Positions 12,353 to 24,006 of a DNA stretch of 64,000 bases are shown here, piece after piece. The stretch is taken from assembly GCA_002633005.1 (NCBI GenBank), contig NMRA01000179.1, forward strand, positions 366,759-430,758, written 5' to 3'. The position numbers and the translations under genes are program-made. The first letter of the stretch is position 1; every line of letters begins with the position of its first letter. The stretch comes from Phoronis australis (Eukaryota > Phoronida > Phoronidae). The notes under the pieces are model-generated. The model saw only the letters and a program-made list of their open reading frames with translations. It had not been told where the DNA came from and searched no databases.

Positions 12353-13186
12353 GTGAGGTGCAGTTGATTTCACCGTGACTTCAGCGTTGATATGCTTAGA
12401 AACATAGAACAAGGGACTTCCTGTACTTTGTTTTGAATACCCACTTGGAACAAATGGGTTATCTGGGGTTTATGGAATGTGACATAGGCCTACTATGATT
12501 CATGCCGTATTCAATTTATCGTTTCAAATTCAATCGTAAAAAAGACGTAAAATAAAGTCCATTAAGGGCCAACCAGTCCATATTGGAATTCTGATGCCGG
12601 AACGACTTGCGCCGGATTCAAATACTCGCTGGAACATGAATACAGGTGTGTATTTACATGACCAACCCCGTCGGCGTCGACTGTCTTGGGAGTTGTTGCA
12701 TGGCCTCGGCCCTATACTGTACTATTATTCTACTTTTCTATTATGTTGGGTCTATACTAATTTAGATTCTCTACTATAATTAGAAATTGTGAAATTTCCG
12801 GTCTATACTATCACTGTTGTCTCTACAACTATTCGAAACTCGAGAGTAGGCTACATAAATTTGGTCGTGTCCATGAAGTTCTGTTGGGTGTCACTTGTGC
12901 TTCCCTCGCCCTCGTTCTCGGCAAACGTCATTTTGAGGAGGTTTCGTGAAGTCATGCCAATTATCAAACAAAAAATTGCAAGTGATTTTAGCCTCCCAAG
13001 TTCCTCCAGAAGATGGCTTTTTCAACAACAAAACTTCCTGTGCTATCAGTCTAACGAGTGCGTATTGTAGTATTGTACATGGGTAAAAAAGTTTTAACGG
13101 CAACCCAAAAATGGAGTTAGTAGTCTTAATTGAGGTCATAAAGATTGCTGAAGAACGAAAATGATTTTATAACTGTCATTACTTAT

Positions 13187-14484
13187 TATGTGCCCACATA
13201 TTGATATGTGGTCGCATATTGCCATCATCTCTGTCTGGACATCCAGTGTCCCCCGTTTGCAGCTGTACCTCCTAAGCCCCCTACATGATCTTGATGAGAT
13301 TTCGGAAACTTGCTCATATGAAGCTGACAATGTATGATGACAAATTTCGGATCTCTCCGACTACAGGTATGCCCCCTAGTGGTAATTTTAGTTTTTTACA
13401 CTTACCTCTGCATCTTCGGAAGTCCTCAACCGATTTTCATCAAATGTGGCAGTTATGCGTATATTAAACAGATGACGCTATCCTCCCATTTTCGGATGGA
13501 TTCAAGTTGTTTTACGCTACCTAGTGGCCATCTTTTACTGTTTACAAAAGTCTGTTTTTTGAAAATTGGAATATATGTTTTTACTGTGGAGAGGGTGGGT
13601 GACGATGATTTTTCGACTACTGTGGTGCCTCCTAGTGGCAGTTTTGTTTGTTTTTGCGCCCATGGCTGTATCTTCTAACTGCTCTACAGGATCTTTATTG
13701 AATTTTACTGCTGAATGTATATGAAATTGAAAGCAGAGTACGACAACGTTCGATTGGACCGGATTATCGGTGTGTGACCATATTTTTGTTTTTTATGTTT
13801 ACCTCTGTATCTTCAAAGATTCTCAACAGATTTTCATAAAATTTAGCAAATACTGTACTGAGTAGGCATCTATTGGTGAGGTGACGCTTTCCACTTGTTC
13901 TCGGTTGAATTCAAGATATTTTGTGCCACCTAGTGGCTATTTTTACTTTTTTTGAGTCTGTTTTTCGGCATCTGCCCTGCTGTCAACCAAACCACTCTAA
14001 GGATGATTGTGGAAATTGGCATGTAAGTTCCTAATGTGAAGAGAAGGGCTGATGATTTTCCCACGAATTTGAGTACTGTGGCATCTCTTAGTGGCAGCTT
14101 TGTTTTTTTTTGTGCCCATAGCTGTATCTTCTAAACACTCTGCAGGATGTTTAGTTAAATTTTAGCAAATGTATTCATATGAAGGTGACAACGGACAACA
14201 ATGACTTTCAGACGTATCTGAGTATCGCTGTACCCCAATAGTGGCAATTTCATTTTTAACATTTTCCATTTTCCTTTGTTTCTCTGAAGCTCCTTTACAG
14301 ATTTTTATGAAATTCAAAATAGTTTTGTATTAAAAAACGATGACATGTTCCCGTTTTCGGATGAATTCGACATATTTTGCGCTATTTAGTGGTCATTTTT
14401 ATGATATAAATAAACACCCCTAGAAGCACACCATTTACAACTGCATTCATGGGCGTATTTCAATGCTCTGCGTTGCTCTTGTTT
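13187..14484 (-). repeat. Modular dispersed repeat, minus-oriented copy
   Basis: This is the reverse-complement copy of the family at 9764-11068. It opens with the terminal hairpin (13188-13217, TGTGCCCACATA against TATGTGGTCGCA) and closes with GAGCAACGCAGAG read on the minus strand. Cores are GTGCCACCTAGTGG at 13923-13936 (perfect CTCF-type match on the minus strand), GTGCCTCCTAGTGG at 13625-13638, ATGCCCCCTAGTGG at 13369-13382 and a CTACCTAGTGG form at 13517. Later submodules (after about 14080) have decayed cores. Confidence 0.85.
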
Positions 14485-15535
14485 GCTAATGACATGAAAG
14501 AACTATTGGTGAAGTAGACTTCGTCCTAGACGTAAATTTTTTGGTCGGATGTGTGCAGGCCACAACACACATTAAATGGAAACTTACAAATTGAATGTAT
14601 ACCGTTTATGCACATATTTAGGCCCATGCTCCAAAATCCAAAGTACTGTCTTTCGAACATTGACATATATGTTGAAGCTTCCCTTCTATACATAGGCTGC
14701 TGTCTCTTATATTTCAGGCATAGGCAGCTGTTTCCCTCCCTTATATTACAGGCATGGACAAGTGCTCCATTTCTATGTGTCTGCAAAAATTGGGCATTCA
14801 CGGCATGATATTAAGAATAGTTGTATTTTAACAAAATTGTCGACGTAATTCAGCACTGGATGTTGTGCCCAATAAGTTTTATGAATTTCAAAACTAAGTA
14901 TTTGAATTGCAGACGTGCTTTTGACTTGAAACATACAGAGATCAGACAGTTTCCTGTAAGTTACGACAGTTGGGCTTTATCAGCTGCTTGCATCAACAAG
15001 TCAGAGCAACTGGGTTGTTAGAAATGAAATGCCACCAAAGAGTGTACTGACCTATGCATTACCGTTTTTCATCTTCTGATTCCTATGCAACATCATAATT
15101 TTGCGATTCGCCAGATAGTGTTGTAAACATTTGACACAGAACTGGTAATGTTGTCCAAGACCTGTGAGTACTGAGTTTGGATTTTGTCACGTGACTAGTT
15201 TAATTGACTTCCTGCAATGAGCATGAGAATTGTGTTATGCAGGGCATTAGTCACTTGAAGATCATTTAGTGGCTTTATTTCTTTTGACTTTATTGTTGAT
15301 CCTGCCAAAGTCATGAAAGTTCTTGTCTTAACTTGTACCCAAATCTTCCTTAGAACCATTTAACCAGGAAATTTCTTACTTCAAGGACCAAAATTACGCA
15401 AGTCTGAAATTGCTCGGAGCTAAAACTGAAGGTGAGCTAGCTACAGAGTAGGATTAAAATCGTAAATTTTGGGTTTTCTTCTTCAAAAATATATTCTTTT
15501 TTATCACATCCACTGAACAAAATTGTCACTGATAG
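14485..15535. other. Unique-looking DNA between repeat copies
   Basis: No gene, splice pair or repeat is recognised. Opposite-strand open frames around 14526-14808 overlap each other and resemble nothing known to me. Confidence 0.4.
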
Positions 15536-17830
15536 CCATTTTTATGCGCCCACATCTCTCTGGGCGTCAGGCGTCAGCAGCTTTATCTCCTAATCCCTTC
15601 TTAGGATCTTGATGAGATATGACATGTGTTTCTATGAAGCTGACGGCTGACGACGACAAATTTCAAACCTCTCCGACTACTGGTGTGCCCCCTAGTGGCA
15701 ATTTTAGTTTTTTACGATTACCTCTGTATCTAGGGAGGTCCTCTACGGATTTTCATACAATTTGGCAGTTAGGCATCTATTAGTGAGATGATGCCATCCT
15801 TCTGTTTGTGGATGGATTTGAGGTAGTTTGTACCACGTAGTGCCCATTTTTACAGTTTTCGAGTCTGTTTTTTTGCCATCCGCTGTTCTATCAACCAAAC
15901 TGCTCTATGGATGATTTTGAAAATTGGCTTATGTGTTCTTACTGTGAAGCACAGGCGCTTGGGTTTATCGCAAATGACATCACTCAATAAAACATAAAGG
16001 TTGGACACTTACACTTTGCCAAGCCGAGGCTCCCAACTTCAACCGTCCAAAATCCAAATAAAATCTGCGTGCACCTCCCTCAGTCTGGTGTTGCATAAAC
16101 CTTCGAAGCCTTATCTTTCCTAGATCCCATTAACTGTATTCGTGAGAGGTGAATTGGCGATGGAATTTCTAAAACAATCTCAAAACTCTGAATTCAAGGA
16201 AAACATGGCGGATTTCAGTTGTGCTTCAACTTGTACGCCTGTCGTAGGTGAAACTTCGAGTTTGAGCAGGCAACCTATATTTCAAATTCAATAATTCTAA
16301 TCCAAAACTCAACTAATTGAGAATGTTAAAGTTAGTATTTTAATGATTATTTGTAACTTTATTCCACTGACGGCTCATTTTAGCCCTTAACTTAGAATTT
16401 TATTACATAAACTGGCGTATCTTGTTTCTCATCTTGACATCACGCACTTTTTTGATTGAAGCACAATACACACTCGGCCAGGAAACGCAGTCCGTGCAAG
16501 TATTACAATGTGTGTGGCCGACGAGTTAACTCAATGGTTTTGGCCAAAAGTAAAACCTTCATAAAAAATCACAGTACACAAAAAACTTCGCATATCAATA
16601 CAGTATCAGGATAATTTATATTTGACACAAATATGTGAGTAATTACATTTATTTGGCAATAAAGTGCTCTCTGCTTCTCATGATCAAGTAGTCGATGGAT
16701 TGACGGCGAAAGCCGAGCGAAATTAGACTTTTGGATTTAGCTCGGGAGCGTCTGTCAAAATCCGGATGTGCGAATACCGTCTGCCATGACATCACGGAAT
16801 TAGGTCCTTGAATTTGTGATTTTGGCATTCTTTTGGCATTTTTGTCGCCAAATTACCACTTGAAGGCAATTTGAAGAGATCGAATGAAAGAAAGTATTCT
16901 AAGAGTTCTTCGATGCTAGTTTCGTGGAGTTCCATGCACATTTGAGTAGAAAATTCTGAGCAAACAGATTTCGAGTGTCCAACCTTTATGTTTTCTTATA
17001 TATTATGAGTGATGTCATTTGCGATAAACCCAAGCGCCTGTGCTGTGAAGAAGGCAGCTGACGATGATTTTCCAACGACTTTGACTACTGTGGTGCCTCC
17101 TGGCGGCAGTTTTATTTGTTTTTGCGCTCGTGGCTGTATCCCCTACATGTAAATGCTCTACAGGATTGAATTTTGTTGGTGTATTTATATGAAGTTGACA
17201 ACAGAGGATGATGACTTTCCGACGGATTGGGATACGGGTGTTCCCCCTCGTGGCAATTTTACCTTTTTATGTTTACCTCTGTATCTTAAATGGTCGTCAA
17301 TGGATTTTTATAAAATTTGGCTGTTAGGCATCTATTAGTGAGATGACGCTATCATCCAGTTTTCGGCAAAATTCGAGGCTTTTTATGCCACCTTGTGGCC
17401 ACTTTTACTGTTTTCTATTCTTTTTATTTGGCATCTGCCCCTCTGTCACCTAAACCACTCTAAGGATGGTTGTGGAAATTGGCATGTATGTTCCTAATGT
17501 GAATCCAAAGTCTGACGATGATTTTGCGATGGCTTTATGAAGTTGACAACGGACGACGACAACTTTGAGACGGATCTGACGGAATGCTGTGCCCCTAGTG
17601 GCAGTTTCATTTTTTCTGTTTTTCTGTTTCTATGAAGCTCCATTACGGATTTGTATGAAATAAATAACTTTCTATTAAACATGATGGCATGTTCCCGTTT
17701 TTGTATGGAGTTGACGTATTTTGCGCCATTTAGTGGCCATTTTTATGATACAAATAACACCCCTGGAAGCACACCATTTTCGGTGCATTCATGGGCACAT
17801 TTCAACGCCCTGCGTTGCTCTTGTTCACTT
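15536..17830 (-). repeat. Modular dispersed repeat, minus-oriented, split by a younger transposon
   Basis: Repeat sequence runs 15536-15949 and resumes at 17043-17830 with the GAGCAACGCAGGG-type terminus on the minus strand. The start carries GCGCCCACATCTCTCTGGGC in place of the full terminal hairpin. The core GTGCCCCCTAGTGG at 15685-15698 is a perfect minus-strand match to CCASYAGRKGGCRS. Others (17093, 17240, 17388 and 17594 regions) are one to three bases off. The interruption at 15950-17042 is described separately. Confidence 0.85.
15950..17042. mobile_element. Non-autonomous TIR DNA transposon, hAT-like, 1093 bp
   Basis: The ends are inverted repeats. CACAGGCGCTTGGG at 15950 recurs inverted, ending at 17042. 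The first 37 bases are identical between ends. After a small indel the match resumes for about 21 bases (AAAACATAAAGGTTGGACAC). The element is flanked by the 8-bp direct duplication CTGTGAAG (15942-15949 and 17043-17050). An 8-bp target duplication is typical of hAT-type elements. No open frame of useful length lies inside, so it must be mobilised in trans. It sits inside the modular repeat and is therefore younger than that copy. Confidence 0.9.
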
Positions 17831-18849
17831 AGGCCCCACATAATGTCAAACTGAAGATGGTCTAATATATAAACGCTTTTGAGTGTGGGTCTTTGATAAA
17901 GTACAGTACGTAATTCTTCACCTATGCTACACAGATTCATCTCCCAAAGTGGTTGCTTTTCTGCCTTTCAAAGGCTACCTTTGCTGCAAATAAAGGAAAC
18001 ATTGCTATTGAATATACAACTGGTACAAGATATGTGTTAGAAATACACAGTAGACTAAAGACAATGTTCTTGATATTTATTTTCTGGAAAAATTTAACAA
18101 AACAAGATTTCATTTGTCAGGCCTATTGTGTCTGCTGAGTAAAATGCTCTGCAAGGACTACTGCTAACTTATCACATCTCACATTGTGTTCAGGTCATCC
18201 CACTTATCTTAGGTGCAGTCAAATGACCCATCTGTTAGACCCTTTGACCCTACTTAGATTGACTATCTGTTGCACAGTGTGTGGATAGATATGGTATTTC
18301 AATGACATTGGTTAGATTGAAATACTTTCAATTTTGCTCGAACTGTGAGACAGTATCACATTCTCTTCAGTTCTGCATAAGGCTAACTTAAGTATTAGAC
18401 TTGCAGATCTCTCTTTACACTCATAGTAAACCATAAAGTGTGACCAGTTTGATGTTTGATGCTGTCAAGGGAGTTTGACACAGTTGTTTATGTGTCTTCA
18501 ACTGAATTTCATCAATTTTGTGTACTACAAATCTGCAAAAAATGGTGGTCACTGAATTAGTTTTTTCTTCAGTTACAAATGCATAAACAAAGGCAACTCT
18601 GGCAAAACAAATAATTTATTTGGGTCACTAGATAACCAGAAACTTTTGAAAATGGATTAGTTTCATTGTACATTGTCACTTTTATGTCAATAACTTTTAA
18701 TTGTAATTATCTGGTTTATGATTTTCTGACATTTGCACATGCTTTATTTCAATGCCCATCATGTTTCAGCAGTAAGGTGCCCTGTTTTGTTTTTATGTCA
18801 TCATCCCCTCTGTCCGCTGTACCCTGGTGTACCTCTACAAACCATTGAT
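17831..18849. other. Region without recognisable feature
   Basis: AT-rich sequence, inside the proposed first intron of DNMBP. I see no exon, repeat or conserved motif. Confidence 0.4.
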
Positions 18850-19230
18850 GGAGGCTAGTTAAATTTTGCAGATGCATTTCTATCATGTATGGGACAGCAT
18901 ATCTCAGTGAATTTTTTGACGAGTAACAATTTTTTGTTTTTGCCCCGTATCTTTGGAGTTACTTTACATATTTTCATGATGCATGGCAAGAAGGTCTCTA
19001 TTAAAAATGATATCTTCCCATTTTCAGATGGGTTCAATGTATTGTACGCTACTTAGTGACCACTGTTATTAGTTTTTAGTCTGGCTTTTGACACCTGTCT
19101 CTCTGTCAGCAAAAGTTCATTATCAAAATTGGCATCATGTGGTCTTTCAGAGAAGTGCATGGCTCCTGATGATTTTTCAATTGGTGTGACTGTTGTGATG
19201 TCCTGTTGTGACAATTTTATTTTTTGCACG
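18850..19230 (-). repeat. Degenerate minus-oriented fragment of the modular repeat
   Basis: Diagnostic pieces are AAATTTTGCAGATGCAT, GACAGCATATCTCAGTGAA, TTTTCAGATGGGTTCAATGT and CGCTACTTAGTGACC. They follow the order seen in the other minus copies. Both termini are missing. Confidence 0.65.
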
Positions 19231-19632
19231 TGGCTCAATACACGTTCCTTGATCTATAGTCATGAAAATTATCTACAATATTTCAGTGCAATTTAATATC
19301 ACATTTGACCACTATGTCCGGTGCGTTAAAATGCACATGCAGTCTGCACTACTCATCTTCTTGCGGTATAATAGCGAAATAGTGAACGCAGAGTGTTATC
19401 ATGACATAGCTCAATGGTTAAAGGGAAATCGGTTCAACGTGTACACATGCCTGTACATATAGTGTTTCGAAACCTCTCTTATGCTCTCTTTGTTCTAGGC
19501 TGACTACAGGTGTTACCGACAGGCGACATGTCTCTGTACAATACTAAGCACATTATTTTGGATCAATAAATGTTGATCTGTCATTTGTAATAATTGTTTG
19601 TTCTAATTTTTCGTTTTGCTTCAGATGTTGCC

Positions 19633-22600
19633 ATGGCTCATGGGTTTGTGAAGGCAACCTATCCATTCTCCACCAACGAGCCAGGGGAGATAAGTCTAGA
19701 GGTGGGCGATGTTGTTGAAGTTGTGTCAGTTGTGGATAGCAACTGGCTCAAGGGTACGTTATCTGAAATGGGTCATGTAACACTCCAGGTCTTGTTGTTG
19801 CCAAGGTCGCAGACTGGGCCTTACGTCTTATTCATGGTTGTTGTCAGATATTGCAATGTGTTTTTATTAAGACCAATATTAGGATAAGTTGTATCGAAGA
19901 CCAAATTATTTTGTAAAAATCCAGCTTATTCTTCTAATGCATGTTGAGGCTCACTTAATAATTATAATATAAGTTGTTTGTGATGTCTCTGCATGTTTAC
20001 ATGCCAACAATTGTCCCACAATCTATTTGAAAAACAACATCAGTGGCAATAAGTCAATAAGTTTTACTCCTACATGAAATTCCCAGAATAACACCAAGTC
20101 AAAATTGCGAGTTTTCTATTTGTCAGAGGTTGTTGCTGAAAACAATGTAAACTTATCAAATGTTGCTTTGCGGCATTTACTCAGTATGAACCAACTTTAA
20201 GCTAATAACAGACTCAAGCATTTTCTTAATCTTTGTTTCTGCTGAGAAATTTGACGAAAATTCACTTGTCCACCATATTGTGCTAACTAGGTGAAGAATT
20301 ATTGTACAACAGTACTGAAGAACGCACTGCACAGTTTTAGTCATTGCGGAATTTTTCTAGGGTATGTTAAGTGCAGGGCTTGGAATTTTCCTCTTTTAAG
20401 AAGATTTCCTCTTTTTTGGTTTCGATTTCCTCTTATTTGATTTCCATTTTCTTCATATTTGTCTCTGTTTTAATCATTGTTTTGACTTAAGTTTATTCAG
20501 TGTAAAAGCATTGTATTTCTGTAATCAGTTAAATTTTACAACTTACAAAAAATGTCTCTATCATACTAGCCTGTTTATTTATGGAACGATAAATCACCTG
20601 GAAAAATTTTCTCTTTCTGACATTAGTCATTTCAAGTCTTGTAAGTGTTTTAAGGCTTTAGACAGAAATTTGTTGTGACCTTCCCACTTCACAATTCTGA
20701 AAATTTTTGACCAAATGGTTATGAGTGTATCACAGTCTAGAAATAATTTTTAGAAATTATGTTAACTTGCAGTTAGGTATTCCTCAGAGACTTTTGCTCG
20801 AGTGAGATTTAAATATTTTTCAGAAATAGTTGTCATAGAAGGTAAGACCAAATTTCATACTAAAATGAGCCACTTTTCATGAAAAAGGTTAGACGGATGC
20901 ATGCAAGTGTACTGAACACTGAACAGAATGCTTCTACATTATCTATTGGTTTTGTAGGTAAGCTAGATGACAAAACAGGCAATTTTCCCGTAAACTTCGT
21001 AGAGAAAGTTCAACTACCCTCTTTGTCAGCTGGCCAGAAGGTGTTTGCAGCTATCAAAGACTTCCCTGGTGATACACAAGGGGATCTGGGCTTCAAGAAA
21101 GGTACATTACATGCCAAAGATTAATCGGGAAAAATTCCTTTTCTGTAACGGCCAGTCTTCATGATGGGAAATTCTGACTGATTTTTACTGAATGGGCATC
21201 ATGTGACAGACAATAATTATCCTTTTTAATGAGTTTTGCAAGAACATTGTGTTGTAACCAATCAGTCCGCTGGCGCATTTGCAATTCAAAGAGTTTTTAG
21301 TCAAATCTCTGTTAGTTAATTGTTTAGTTACATTTTTGTGTTTAGAAAACTAGGAGACTAATTATGGGCCAGCTTCCGACAAACATTTCATTTCAAAATG
21401 TCGTCTACTTTAACAAAATGCACTCAGTCCACTCTAGACTGTGGTCCATTGTGTACTCAGTAGCAGAAGACCTGTAAGAATTAATACTGACTCGACGTAT
21501 GAAAATCTCTTATTAAAGTCCTATGTAGCATGTATCAGGTCTTGCCCAAGTTGCAAACTTCTAACTCCAAGGAATCAAGTCTGTGGGTCACGATTCCTTC
21601 TGTTTAACCCTTCATTCTATCCATGTTTTCATGAATATGTAGGTAGGAATGCAAACTCATTGAATTAAAAAAAATAGACTGAGTTGGCACTGCATAAGGC
21701 TTTAAGATTTCTGCAGAGAATTAGAACCTTCTAAAGACGTTGCCTAATCTGGTTTAAACTCCTACGATAAATTTCAGGTGATGTAATTCATGGTCTTCAC
21801 GCTGTAGACCAGAACTGGTGGAAGGGTAGACTGGGCCCTAATGAAGGAATATTTCCTATTATTTTAACCAAGGAACTTCCTTCTGGTAAGTACATTAAAA
21901 CTTCCATCAAAAAATGTCACTCACTATTGAAAAACTGGGACCTAGACTGCAAATAAGTTGGCTTGTTGCAGAGCTGAGCATTGGCTCAAGTTAACTGACA
22001 GTTCTTTTCAAGCCCAAAATCACTTATACTGTGAGTAAGAAATAAGTTTTGTATACATACCATAATACACTAAACATGATTGTCCAGTTGTGACACTTTA
22101 ATAGACAGCAAATCCTAACTAAAATGTATTTTCTATCAGACAGGCTGGGGTACAGCACAGCTCGCATATTTTACTAACCAAACGGGACATCCTGATGGCT
22201 AATGGATGGCTCACGATGGCTATCTTGACTGCTTAGCTGGGTAGTTGGTTGTTTTCCCTTGTCATACTTTAAAGACATCCAAGCAAGGCTACATATTTGT
22301 GAACTGTTTTGCTTGTAATGCTTAGTTTGAAAGCAGACGTAAACCTGGCTGAATTAGACCTCTTAAACAGTATAAAATCCCTTTTCTTAGACTTCTTTCT
22401 TTGGATTCACATAATTATACAGTCGTATCTGATAGGAACAATTACTCTTGAGGTGCAAAAACGAAACTGCTGCTGATTATTTTATGTTTTTTTCTGTAAT
22501 CTCCCTAGTAAGGGTTTGGTGCAAGAAGGTAATGTAAGATTAAGATTAATTGTCTTCTTGATTTCGAATAAACCTTTGGATTCTGTTTCAGTGGAAGCAA

Positions 22601-24006
22601 ATGATGACACATCACATGCAAGCTCATCTCAACAACTTAGTACAGAGCTTTTCAAGGTGAAGGCCCTGGTGGACTGTAAAGCCCAATTAGACGAGGAACT
22701 CGGCTTCGTAGCTGGCGACATAATATGTGTAACAAAAGTACAGGACGATGGCTGGTACTATGGTCACTGTGGTGGTCAGCAGGGGATCTTCCTCCCAGAT
22801 CTTACTGAGCCCCTTGGCGGTGCCCCTAGTGCACTGACAGTGGACGCTGGTCAGTCCAGGGGTAAATTAGAATCCACCCAAAGCAGTGCATTTCAGGCCA
22901 AACCGCCAACAGATGTCTCTGTTCAAGATCAGAATGGTGTTGGATATAGGGAAAAGAGCAGCAGCTTCACTAAGGAGAACACACGCTCAAGTATGAACTC
23001 TGTCGAGGATGGAGTGACACCTTATGGAAGGACGTTGTATCCATTCACCGCTGAGGCGAGCAATGAACTCAGTTTTCGCGAGAACGAAATCGTGACGTTA
23101 CTGTGTCATGTTGACCCATGCTGGCTAGAAGGAGAAATTGATGGCAGGGTAGGGTTGCTGCCAGCTAACTATGTTGATATTATTGTTGATTGTGCTTGGA
23201 GCCAGGAACAAATGATTGAAAATTCCCTCGGGGTCATTTCCGCCGAGTCTTATGCAAAAGAGGGATCTCGTGAGAGCTCAACAGAAGCAAGTGTTTCCGT
23301 ATTGCCTGTGGTCAGTAGTGTTTCCCGTGATGATCATGTGGGACAAAGCAGTGCAGTTGATGAGGTGTATGCCTTAGTGCTGTACAACTATGAGCCAGTC
23401 AACGATGGTGAACTGCAGCTGTCGGAAGGCGACACGATAACAATACTCAGACAGGCAGATGAACACTGGTATGAGGCCCGTTTAGACTCGGGTCAGTTGG
23501 GCTACTGTCCGATCAGCTATGTGGAGGTAATCGGAGGTGGTCCATTGCCTCCGAGTTCCACTGCTAAAGTACATGATGATGTGGTTAGCAGTAATGTTGA
23601 AAATACAATTCAAACTGAGTCGCATGAAAAAATGCATAGTGCTAAGGATGTCGAGTTTAAGGTTTCAAGTACTGTTCATCAAAATGTAGAAGAAAAAGAT
23701 CACAGTACTTCAGATAGTCAGTCATCTGATGACTACGTTAGACAGAGACCTTCTTCGAGCATAATCACTAGTTCGCAAAAGCCGTTGCTCAGGCCGAAAC
23801 CCAATGTGAAGCCAAAGCCATTGCTCAGTAATGCTGCATCAAGAATGTCAGCCCCTGTGGGTCATCAAGAGAGGCTTTCTGTGGAACTAGATGACATGAT
23901 CAAAGCTGAGCTACATAAGGCTAATACAGAAGCTAACCAGAGGCTGAGGCCCTCTAGTGGGGAGATCACTGAAAACCCAACTAAAAGTGCAAAGGTGACA
24001 TCACAG
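19633..24006 (+). CDS. DNMBP: DNMBP exons 1-4: five N-terminal SH3 domains
   Basis: Exon 1 begins after the acceptor CTTCAG (AG at 19623-19624), and the ATG at 19633 opens the SH3 fold at once. SH3-1 is residues about 1-60 (exons 1-2), SH3-2 about 66-124 (exons 2-3), SH3-3 about 144-202, SH3-4 about 269-323 and SH3-5 about 383-438. The last three lie within the single 1415-base exon 4. Each has the ALYxF-like start, the acidic RT loop, the DxWxxG tryptophan and the terminal PxxYV-type strand. SH3-2 and SH3-3 have weak ends (FPIILTKEL, FLPDLTEPL), so their peptide-binding groove may be altered. A Ser/Thr-rich disordered stretch follows SH3-5. Confidence 0.92.

Noticed and set aside
19400-19450. 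tRNA gene candidate (TAGCTCAATGGTTAAAG followed by GGTTCAACG)
   Set aside because: The B box is poor and no cloverleaf can be drawn around the two boxes; at most a decayed SINE.
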